A stretch of 5,358 bases of DNA. It comes from Chloroflexi bacterium RBG_19FT_COMBO_48_23 (lineage in GTDB: Bacteria > Chloroflexota > Dehalococcoidia > GIF9 > UBA5620). Below are positions 1 to 5,148 of the stretch, piece by piece. How positions within the stretch are numbered: position 1 is the first letter of the stretch; each line of letters begins with the position of its first letter. The translations under genes were made by a program, and so were the position numbers. The DNA is taken from positions 1 to 5,358 of the forward strand of contig MGOH01000079.1 of the NCBI GenBank assembly GCA_001795315.1, read 5' to 3'. Below the pieces are notes generated by a model. That model was not told the DNA's origin. It searched no databases and worked only from the letters and a program-made list of their open reading frames with translations.

Positions 1-446
1 GGAGCGTAGCTGCTAACCCGATGTTGTCCGAGCATTTAGGTGTTCATCTTATGAAGTACCGTGTGATTGCGTTTACTGTTGCTGGCGTGTTCACCGGTCT
101 TGCTGGAGCCTATTATGTTAATTTTCTTTCAGTAATAACTCCGCTGATGTTTGATTTGTGGAAGTCTATACAGATAATGATGATGAGTATTGTGGGTGGC
201 ATAAGTTCGATTGTTGGTGGTTCGATTGTCGGTGCCTTAGTGTTATACACTTTAGGCAACTATTTGGCTCGGTTACCGATATTTAACATCCAGTATTTGT
301 TATTTGGAGCTGCTGTGGTGCTGGTGGTGCTGTTTCTGCCCAAGGGAACCGGGCTGGTTGACCTGTGGGGCAAGTTCTGGCACAAGGTGTTTAGAGAGCC
401 TGAAGAATATGAAATGCCTGAAGAAGCTGATATGGCTGTGGAATAA
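1..446 (+). CDS. livM: LivM-type ABC transporter permease, C-terminal part (5' end outside window)
   Basis: This is the C-terminal portion of an inner-membrane permease of the branched-chain amino acid (HAAT/LivM) ABC family, which forms half of the substrate channel. The frame is open to the window edge: codons before the ATG at 21 read SVAANP and match the cytoplasmic coupling region of LivM, so 21 is not the real start. Counting from that ATG, hydrophobic segments lie at about residues 15-36, 50-78 and 90-106. The Gly/Ser-rich motif at 58-72 (VGGISSIVGGSIVGA) corresponds to the conserved LivM GG-G-x-GP-x-GA region. FLPKGTGL at 105-112 matches the usual LivM end, followed by an acidic cytoplasmic tail. 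livG starts 20 nt downstream on the same strand, which fits the standard livHMGF order. The assignment to LivM rather than LivH rests on the C-terminal motif and gene order. The substrate is not determined; family members carry amino acids, amides, urea or aromatic/aliphatic carboxylates. Confidence 0.9.
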   Translation, partial: SVAANPMLSEHLGVHLMKYRVIAFTVAGVFTGLAGAYYVNFLSVITPLMFDLWKSIQIMMMSIVGGISSIVGGSIVGALVLYTLGNYLARLPIFNIQYLLFGAAVVLVVLFLPKGTGLVDLWGKFWHKVFREPEEYEMPEEADMAVE

Positions 447-466
447 AATTGGGAAATTAAACAGAA

Positions 467-1231
467 ATGTCGTTACTTGAACTGAATGGTCTAACAAAAT
501 TGTTTGGCAAGCTGGCTGCACTTGAAGATATCGACCTCAAGATTGAAGAGGGTGAAGTGTTAAGTATTGTCGGTCCTAACGGTTCTGGCAAGACGACGTT
601 GATTAACATTGTCTCAGGATATTACCGTCCCAGTCGAGGGACGATTTTATTCAATGGCGAGAAAATATCAGGGCTTCGGCCCGACCAGATAGCTTCCAGG
701 GGCATAGTCAGGACTTTCCAGTCGAATGTGCTCTTCGAGGGAGCAACAGTGCTGGAAAGCATGATAATTGGTTCTTTCTTGCAATATAAAACGAAGGATT
801 GGCAGTCTATTGTTGAATCTAAAGCTTATAAAGATGACCACGAAAGAGTTGTAGGCAAGGTGATCGAGCTATTGAAGACATACGATATATTTAACGATAT
901 ATTTCTGCCGGCGGCGGGTCTTTCCCACGGTTATCAGAGGATGCTTGGTATCGCTATGGCGCTCATAGCCAATCCCAAGGTACTGCTGCTTGATGAACCT
1001 ACCACGGGTATGAACCACGAGGAGGCTATGTTCGTAGTGGAGAATATCAAGAAGATAAGCGAACAGGGCGTTACCGTTGTATTAATAGAGCACAATATGA
1101 AAGTAGTTTTGAACATAGCCACCCGGATTGTCGTGCTCAACTTCGGCAATAAGATCGCCGACGGCAAACCTGAGGAAGTGATGAATAAACAAGAGGTCAT
1201 CGAGGCTTACCTGGGCACGGAGACCATATAG
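467..1231 (+). CDS. livG: LivG-type ABC transporter ATP-binding protein
   Basis: This is one of two cytoplasmic ATPases that drive the liv-type importer. The 254 residues are full length for LivG. Walker A is GPNGSGKT at 36-43, the Q-loop glutamine follows RTF at residue 85, Walker B is VLLLDEP at 172-178, and the switch histidine is H209 in LIEHN. GMN (181-183) after Walker B and the C-terminal AYLG are typical of LivG and separate it from LivF. The ABC signature reads LSHGYQ (152-157) rather than LSGGQ; LivG proteins often vary here, but the central Gly155 and Gln157 are kept. The start is supported by an in-frame stop at 458-460, which leaves ATG 467 as the first possible start. The Shine-Dalgarno is weak, suggesting translation linked to the upstream permease gene. 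It lies in an operon with livM (20-nt gap) and livF (3-nt gap). No frameshift is seen. Confidence 0.95.
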   Translation: MSLLELNGLTKLFGKLAALEDIDLKIEEGEVLSIVGPNGSGKTTLINIVSGYYRPSRGTILFNGEKISGLRPDQIASRGIVRTFQSNVLFEGATVLESMIIGSFLQYKTKDWQSIVESKAYKDDHERVVGKVIELLKTYDIFNDIFLPAAGLSHGYQRMLGIAMALIANPKVLLLDEPTTGMNHEEAMFVVENIKKISEQGVTVVLIEHNMKVVLNIATRIVVLNFGNKIADGKPEEVMNKQEVIEAYLGTETI

Positions 1232-1234
1232 AAG

Positions 1235-1963
1235 ATGCTTGAACTCAAGGATGTCTGCGTTTATTACAAAAAACACATCGCCGTCAGGAATTTGTCCTTA
1301 TCTGTAAATAAAGGTGACTTTGTCACCATCCTGGGGGCAAATGGGGCTGGCAAGACATCGACACTTAACGCCATTAGTGGAATCATAAAGGTTAAAAAGA
1401 AGAAGACAGACGAGGGATTAAAGGGAGAGATTTACTTTAAGGGAAAGAAAATAAGCGGCCTGATGGCTGCAAAGATAGCATCCCTGGGCATTATCCAGAT
1501 TCCTGAAGGTAGAAAGATTTTCCCGCTCCTGACAGTAAGGGAGAATTTACATGTAGGAGCTTATCTGCGGAAGGACGGGAAAGATGTGCAGAGGTCGCTG
1601 GAGAAAGCGCTGGCCATTTTCCCAGATCTTAAGGATAAGCTTCATGCCAAGGGGCGAGAGCTGAGCGGTGGACAGCAGCAGATGCTTGCTATCGCACGCG
1701 GACTGATGGCACAGCCAGAAGTGCTTCTGTTTGATGAACCCTCTTTGGGGCTTAGTCCCTTACTGCGCCAGCAACTGGCCGAAAAAATAAAGGAAATCAA
1801 CCGCGAAGGAACGACGGTGGTGCTGGTGGAGCAAAATGCACGTCTCGGTCTCATGCTGGCATCATACGGCTACGTGCTGGAAAATGGAGAGCTAACGTTG
1901 CAGGGCAAAACATCCGACCTGCTTAACAACGAAGATGTGAGAAAGGCGTACCTTGGAGTTTAA
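1235..1963 (+). CDS. livF: LivF-type ABC transporter ATP-binding protein
   Basis: This is the second ATPase of the importer, expected to pair with LivG on the cytoplasmic face of the permeases. It has 242 residues, near the family norm. Walker A is GANGAGKT (34-41), the PEGR motif characteristic of LivF sits at 90-93, the signature is a canonical LSGGQ (143-147), and Walker B is VLLFDEP (163-169) followed by SLGLSP. The switch region is VEQN (198-201), with Gln200 where most ABC ATPases have His; this is normal for LivF. A Lys-rich loop at 52-64 (KVKKKKTDEGLKG) between the Walker A helix and the next strand is longer than in E. coli LivF as I recall it. The ATG lies 3 nt after the livG stop, with only a weak upstream GGAG, so translational coupling is likely. 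The same-strand CoA ligase begins 71 nt after its stop. Confidence 0.95.
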   Translation: MLELKDVCVYYKKHIAVRNLSLSVNKGDFVTILGANGAGKTSTLNAISGIIKVKKKKTDEGLKGEIYFKGKKISGLMAAKIASLGIIQIPEGRKIFPLLTVRENLHVGAYLRKDGKDVQRSLEKALAIFPDLKDKLHAKGRELSGGQQQMLAIARGLMAQPEVLLFDEPSLGLSPLLRQQLAEKIKEINREGTTVVLVEQNARLGLMLASYGYVLENGELTLQGKTSDLLNNEDVRKAYLGV

Positions 1964-1978
1964 GAGTTAACAGGAATC

Positions 1979-1984
1979 TATAAT
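1979..1984 (+). promoter_or_regulatory. Isolated -10-like hexamer in the livF-ligase gap
   Basis: A perfect TATAAT lies in the 71-nt gap between livF and the ligase, about 50 nt before the ligase start. No convincing -35 sits 16-18 bp upstream; the nearest candidate, TTGGAG at 1953-1958, would need a 20-bp spacer. It may be a weak internal promoter giving the ligase extra transcription, or chance in an AT-rich gap. The rest of the gap shows no clear terminator hairpin, so read-through from livF is expected. Confidence 0.25.
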
Positions 1985-2034
1985 CCGCACACCGAATTGC
2001 AGGCTACGGCTTACTAAAACATTAAGGTGCTTCT

Positions 2035-3684
2035 ATGAAAAAATATGTATGGTTTAAGAGCTATGACCCGGGTGTGCCGCATACTTTGCAGCCCTATCCT
2101 GAAATCACCGTCTTAGATGTACTCGCCGACTGCTTGAAGGAGAGACCAGAACACCCCCTGGCTATCTTTAAAGGCCGAGAGGTATCCTACCGCGAGGTAG
2201 AAGAACACAGCAATGCCCTGGCAAAGGCGCTGATTGCCAACGGCTTGAAAAAAAATGATAGAGTCATATGCCTTTTCCTGAACTGCCCGCAGAGTTTTAT
2301 CGCTTTCTTTGCCATCTGGAAGGCAGGAGGTATCGTGGTGCCGCTCAATCCATTTTATACCTCATTCGAACTGGAACGCTCGATAAACGATGTCGAGGCC
2401 GAGATGGCAATAGCAGGCTCGACGTATTATGAGGCAGTCAAGTCTTTTCAGCCTCACACCAAGCTGCGCCTGGTCATCGCTTCAGACCTGGATACATACG
2501 CGAAGTCACCAATCGAGAAGGAAAGCGATTCAGTCCGGCTGGAAAAAGGAGACCTCTGGTGGAGCGACCTCATAGAGAAATACAAAGAATCCTCTCGTCC
2601 AGCCGCTAAGGTAAAGCCTTCGGACACAGCCGTAATACTATTCAGCGGCGGTACTACCGGCACACCTAAGGGGGTAATGGGTAGCCACCATTCGATTATT
2701 ATTACTGCCATGTTCCACAGGGCATGGTACGAATCGATGAGAGAGGAGTGGAAGGATAAGGCGCTGGTACCATTGCCGCTGTTCCATTCGTTCGGCGTCT
2801 ACATTTGCTTTGGCTCACACCTGATGAATCATATGCCCCAGGTGCTTATACAAAATCCACGGGATATTAAAAATGTTGTTAACACTATCAGGGATTATAA
2901 GATAGCCAGTGTTTCTGTTACTCCAACCACTCTAATTTCTATACTGAATTATCCTGACCTGAAGCCCGATGATTTGCGGTCGCTAAAAGGAGTAGGTTCA
3001 GGCGCAGCTCCACTGATGGCCGAGACCAAGCACCAGTTCGAAAAGTTTATCAGTGGACCTATTATAGAAGGCTATGGTTTAACCGAATCAGGAATCGTTG
3101 GCGCCAACTTCCCGGTTAAGGGAAAATGGAAACAGGGCTCGGTAGGTGTTCCTCCAATTGATGTAGTGGTGCGCATAATGGACATCGAAACCGGGACGAA
3201 AGAACTAAAGACGGGCGAGGAAGGCGAGATTACTATAAAAGCATTTCAGTTGATGCAGGGATACTGGAGGCGCCCGGAGGAGACAGCCGAGATGTTGCGG
3301 GATGGCTGGCTATATACGGGCGATATCGGCTACATGGATGAAGACGGGTACCTCTTCATCACATCGCGAAAGAAAGACCTTATCAAGTGCGGAGGCTTTC
3401 AAGTATGGCCGCGCGAGGTGGAGGAGATACTCACGATGCACCCTGCGATAGCGGAGGTATGTGTTGCAGGGATCCCAGACCCGAGGCAGGTTGAGGCAGT
3501 GAAGGCATGGGTAGTGCTCAAAATGGGATGCCAGGCAACCCCGGAGGAGCTGCACGATTTCTGCAGGGAAAAGCTCACCGGTTATAAAGTTCCCCGGTTC
3601 TTCGAATTTCGCGATGACCTGCCCAAGACACTGGTAGGTAAGGTGTTGCGCAGGGTACTACAGGACGAAGAGAAAGCTAAGTAG
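2035..3684 (+). CDS. AMP-forming acyl-CoA synthetase (acid:CoA ligase, ANL superfamily)
   Basis: This enzyme activates a carboxylic acid with ATP to an acyl-adenylate and then to an acyl-CoA. At 549 residues it is full length for FadD/4CL-like ligases. The ATP-binding P-loop is FSGGTTGTPKG (203-213). PLPLFHSFG (246-254) and SGAAPL (322-327) line the acyl/adenylate pocket. YGLTE is at 347-351 and GWLYTGD at 424-430, with Asp430 expected to bind the ribose. The hinge region SRKKD (444-448) leads into GGFQVWPREVEE. The C-terminal GKVLRR carries the expected adenylation lysine, Lys536. No signal peptide is seen, so it is cytoplasmic. An in-frame stop at 2023-2025 and a Shine-Dalgarno AAGGTG at 2024-2029 (5-nt spacing) fix ATG 2035. 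It follows livF by 71 nt on the same strand, suggesting it activates the importer's substrate. Chain length or aromatic preference cannot be read reliably. Its 3' end overlaps the convergent tetR by 8 bp. Confidence 0.95.
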   Translation: MKKYVWFKSYDPGVPHTLQPYPEITVLDVLADCLKERPEHPLAIFKGREVSYREVEEHSNALAKALIANGLKKNDRVICLFLNCPQSFIAFFAIWKAGGIVVPLNPFYTSFELERSINDVEAEMAIAGSTYYEAVKSFQPHTKLRLVIASDLDTYAKSPIEKESDSVRLEKGDLWWSDLIEKYKESSRPAAKVKPSDTAVILFSGGTTGTPKGVMGSHHSIIITAMFHRAWYESMREEWKDKALVPLPLFHSFGVYICFGSHLMNHMPQVLIQNPRDIKNVVNTIRDYKIASVSVTPTTLISILNYPDLKPDDLRSLKGVGSGAAPLMAETKHQFEKFISGPIIEGYGLTESGIVGANFPVKGKWKQGSVGVPPIDVVVRIMDIETGTKELKTGEEGEITIKAFQLMQGYWRRPEETAEMLRDGWLYTGDIGYMDEDGYLFITSRKKDLIKCGGFQVWPREVEEILTMHPAIAEVCVAGIPDPRQVEAVKAWVVLKMGCQATPEELHDFCREKLTGYKVPRFFEFRDDLPKTLVGKVLRRVLQDEEKAK

Positions 3685-4504
3685 ACCGATAATCAACTTT
3701 GGTAGGTGAGTGTACCCAAGAAGCACTGCCACGCCCCTGCGGGTTTTCCTTACGCCGCTGGTCCCAATCATCTTTAATACGCTTTACGTCTGCAATCGTG
3801 TATGTGGGGATTTGGGTAATTTCCAAGTCGCTTGCACCGCGTGCCATTAAAACTGCGTGACGTTCGCAGATATCTGCATACTGCTCAAGCGTATAAAAAT
3901 GATAGAGATGCCATCCTTTTAGTGCCCATGTATGGCAGATCAATTCAATATTAACCGCGGTCAGTAACGAGTCACTGGTCTTGAACTGTCCTGCACGACA
4001 ACCCTCATCAATTATTTCTTTAAATAGAGCTACTATCTGAAACTCCGTATCGACTATGTCCTCTAATTGCTCCCATTCTAAGTGCTGCCCTGTGTTATAC
4101 CAGAAGAGCACCATCCTATCTCTCAAATCAACAAGGTATAAAAGCTTCCTGACAGCTTTCCTGAGCAAATCCTCGGGTGCTGTATCTTTAATTTCTTTGC
4201 GTATTTCCTTCTCCCATTTATTTATATCCCTGATGTGCACCTTGCTGAATATCAGGGGAAAATCGTATTTAGATTTAATATAGTAGTAGAGAGTACCGAC
4301 GCTGATATTGCACGCCTCCGCGATCTCTTTGGTTGTAGTTTGCCAGAATCCTTTTTCAAAAAACAGGTCAGCGGCAACCCGGGATATCTGCTGCAGTCTG
4401 GCATTCGCAGATTTGTTTCTTTTGTGCGCCTTCGTAGCTTTAGTTTTCTTGGGCATCTTTTTAGGCCTATCAATAATCGCTGCTTGATGAGTCATGCTTC
4501 CCAT
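3677..4504 (-). CDS. TetR/AcrR-family transcriptional regulator
   Basis: This is a DNA-binding repressor-type protein. The TetR N-terminal domain spans about residues 38-84: ISRVAADLFFEKGF forms the first helices, and TTKEIAEACNISVGTLYYYI (57-76) is the helix-turn-helix with the family signature GTLYYY, followed by KSKYDF. The rest is a divergent, mostly helical ligand/dimer domain rich in Trp and Tyr. At 275 residues it is longer than the usual 190-220: a Lys-rich N-terminal tail (about 15-31) precedes the domain, and about 50 polar residues follow the last predicted helix. An in-frame stop at 4511-4513 makes ATG 4504 the first possible start. ATG 4495 (residue 4) and ATG 4456 (residue 17) are alternatives, and none has a strong Shine-Dalgarno. 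It converges on the acyl-CoA synthetase gene, so control of the liv-ligase genes by an acid or acyl-CoA ligand is a reasonable inference, not shown. Family call is firm; start and target are uncertain. Confidence 0.92.
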   Translation of the reverse strand: MGSMTHQAAIIDRPKKMPKKTKATKAHKRNKSANARLQQISRVAADLFFEKGFWQTTTKEIAEACNISVGTLYYYIKSKYDFPLIFSKVHIRDINKWEKEIRKEIKDTAPEDLLRKAVRKLLYLVDLRDRMVLFWYNTGQHLEWEQLEDIVDTEFQIVALFKEIIDEGCRAGQFKTSDSLLTAVNIELICHTWALKGWHLYHFYTLEQYADICERHAVLMARGASDLEITQIPTYTIADVKRIKDDWDQRRKENPQGRGSASWVHSPTKVDYRST

Positions 4505-4509
4505 GATGC

Positions 4510-4538
4510 ATTATATACCAACCGGCTCGCACTCTCAA
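4510..4538 (-). promoter_or_regulatory. Sigma70-type promoter of the tetR gene
   Basis: On the minus strand, -35 TTGAGA (4538-4533, 5 of 6 consensus) is followed by a 17-bp spacer and -10 TATAAT (4515-4510, perfect). Expected transcription starts fall at about 4504-4502, on or beside the first tetR ATG. The mRNA would therefore be leaderless from ATG 4504, or use an internal ATG. An AT-rich palindrome overlaps the -35 box, so autorepression is plausible. Confidence 0.75.
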
Positions 4539-4563
4539 TATATTGCATAATGATGCTATATTG
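4536..4563. repeat. CAATAT inverted repeat, candidate operator at the tetR promoter
   Basis: CAATATATTG (4536-4545) is a perfect 10-bp palindrome. Its first seven bases also form an inverted repeat with TATATTG at 4557-4563; between them GCAT (4545-4548) and ATGC (4553-4556) can pair if two bases bulge. The element overlaps the last three positions of the -35 box and extends upstream of it. Palindromes in this position are typical of TetR self-regulation, but the AT-rich content makes chance similarity possible. Confidence 0.45.
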
Positions 4564-4590
4564 GTCTTGCTGGTCTGAGACAGGGGGCAA

Positions 4591-4598
4591 CAATATTG
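4591..4598. repeat. Second CAATAT-type palindrome upstream of tetR
   Basis: CAATATTG is a perfect 8-bp palindrome. It shares the CAAT/ATTG half-sites of the element at 4536-4545 and, like it, is followed within a few bases by GCATC/GATGC-type sequence. Its centre is 54 bp from that of the first palindrome, close to five helical turns. It could be an auxiliary operator; evidence is sequence similarity only. Confidence 0.3.
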
Positions 4599-4696
4599 AA
4601 GCATCTGAGATGATGGTTTTATCTGTGTTGTTTCCAGAGTTTGAAAATAGGCCAGGCACGGAGACAATGGGAATTTTACCCTTCAGGTAAGTAAAA

Positions 4697-4773
4697 TGGT
4701 AGCGCATACGGGATTCGAACCCGTGATCTCCGCCTTGAGAGGGCGGCGTCCTAAACCCCTAGACGAATGCGCC
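4697..4773 (-). tRNA. tRNA-Glu (anticodon CTC)
   Basis: The minus strand folds as a complete cloverleaf of 77 nt including an encoded CCA (4697-4699). The acceptor 5' strand GGCGCAT (4773-4767) pairs with ATGCGCT (4707-4701). The D arm starts GTCT with loop AGGGGTTT. The anticodon stem CCGCC/GGCGG encloses the loop CTCTCAA with anticodon CTC at 4739-4737, reading GAG. The T arm is ACGGG-TTCGAAT-CCCGT. D-arm and anticodon-arm sequence closely resemble bacterial tRNA-Glu. The discriminator is A73, and the first acceptor pair is a G1-U72 wobble. It lies 21 nt downstream of tRNA-Gln on the same strand and is probably cotranscribed with it. Confidence 0.95.
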
Positions 4774-4794
4774 GTATACCCTAGATTTGTTAAC

Positions 4795-4868
4795 TGGCTG
4801 GGGATCCAGGATTCGAACCTGGCCTCACGGATTCAGAGTCCGCTGTCCTACCGCTAGACTAATCCCCA
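4795..4868 (-). tRNA. tRNA-Gln (anticodon CTG)
   Basis: A complete 74-nt cloverleaf on the minus strand includes an encoded CCA (4795-4797). The acceptor TGGGGAT/ATCCCCA gives a U1-A72 first pair, typical of bacterial tRNA-Gln, with discriminator G73. The anticodon stem GCGGA/TCCGT encloses CTCTGAA with anticodon CTG at 4836-4834, reading CAG. The T arm is CCAGG-TTCGAAT-CCTGG. It is the first gene of a two-tRNA unit and has a promoter immediately upstream. Whether it is charged directly by GlnRS or through Glu-tRNA amidation cannot be told from this window. Confidence 0.95.
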
Positions 4869-4878
4869 ATCTGCAGGG

Positions 4879-4907
4879 ATTATAACAGAGGTATATATCT
4901 ATGGCAA
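4879..4907 (-). promoter_or_regulatory. Promoter of the tRNA-Gln/tRNA-Glu unit
   Basis: On the minus strand, -35 TTGCCA (4907-4902, 5 of 6) is separated by 17 bp from a perfect -10 TATAAT (4884-4879). The expected start is near 4872, a few bases before the tRNA-Gln 5' end at 4868, so only a very short leader would be removed. The bases after the -10 are GC-rich (CCCTGCAG), the type of discriminator associated with stringent control of stable RNA genes in well-studied bacteria. Confidence 0.8.
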
Positions 4908-5040
4908 CCATCTCTATTGTGTTGCTTGGATGATGTGTCATATCCTCATTGTCTCGTATTTTGGCGCTATTTTAAGGCTTTCCCTACCTGTTACTAAGTT
5001 CCTAACATTTCCCAGTACTAATTCGCCATTACAAATGTAG
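4908..5040. other. Intergenic spacer without recognised features
   Basis: This stretch lies between the leftward tRNA promoter and the rightward lipoprotein promoter. I see no gene, RNA, convincing hairpin terminator or repeat in it. A minus-strand open frame across 4938-5210 lacks a plausible ribosome binding site, runs antisense through the lipoprotein start and resembles no protein I recognise. Confidence 0.5.
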
Positions 5041-5068
5041 TTGAATCGCAGTACAATAGTAGTATAAT
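5041..5068 (+). promoter_or_regulatory. Predicted promoter of the lipoprotein gene
   Basis: TTGAAT (5041-5046, 4 of 6 to -35) is followed by a 16-bp spacer and a perfect -10 TATAAT (5063-5068). Transcription would begin near 5075, giving a 5' leader of about 75 nt. The leader holds only a weak inverted repeat, CGCAT (5097-5101) with ATGCG (5119-5123), which is not enough to propose a riboswitch. Confidence 0.55.
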
Positions 5069-5084
5069 AGTAGTATAGTGCATA
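5052..5084 (+). repeat. 11-bp tandem repeat placing three -10-like hexamers in phase
   Basis: Two near-identical 11-bp units, TACAATAGTAG (5052-5062) and TATAATAGTAG (5063-5073), are followed by a decayed third, TATAGTGCATA. Each begins with a -10-like hexamer (TACAAT, TATAAT, TATAGT) at exact 11-bp steps, about one helical turn. Only the middle one has a reasonable -35 at proper distance. It could be an array of alternative starts, a phased AT-rich melting or bending element, or a small slippage duplication. Confidence 0.6.
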
Positions 5085-5137
5085 GTAAACTTTCAGCGCA
5101 TGATAAACGTTATAACAGATGCGAGCTAATTTTATAT

Positions 5138-5143
5138 AGGAGG
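5138..5143 (+). promoter_or_regulatory. Strong Shine-Dalgarno that fixes the lipoprotein start
   Basis: AGGAGG lies 5 nt before ATG 5149, the strongest ribosome binding site in the window. An in-frame TAG at 5137-5139 rules out any longer reading frame, so the start is well defined. Confidence 0.85.
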
Positions 5144-5148
5144 AGTGT

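Noticed and set aside
300..521. Small minus-strand open frame opposite the livM end and livG start
   Set aside because: It is antisense to conserved coding sequence; its His/Ser-rich content reflects the opposite strand.
3734..3747. CCC-CTGC-GGG followed by TTTT as a terminator for the acyl-CoA synthetase transcript
   Set aside because: The stem has only three good pairs and lies inside the tetR coding region; too weak to call.
4235..4690. 151-codon plus-strand open frame antisense to tetR and its upstream region
   Set aside because: It overlaps a clear TetR gene and its promoter, shows no recognisable protein pattern and lacks a plausible ribosome binding site.
4676..4690. TTACC/GGTAA hairpin after tRNA-Glu as a terminator
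   Set aside because: Five pairs, AT-rich, and not followed by a T run on the minus strand.
4697..4868. tRNA genes as an integration (att) site for a mobile element
   Set aside because: No integrase gene and no direct repeat of a tRNA 3' end elsewhere in the window; the shared GATTCGAAC is just the T-arm sequence common to tRNAs.
5096..5124. Leader of the lipoprotein gene as a riboswitch
   Set aside because: Only a 5-bp inverted repeat with a long loop is seen; no known aptamer pattern or expression platform.
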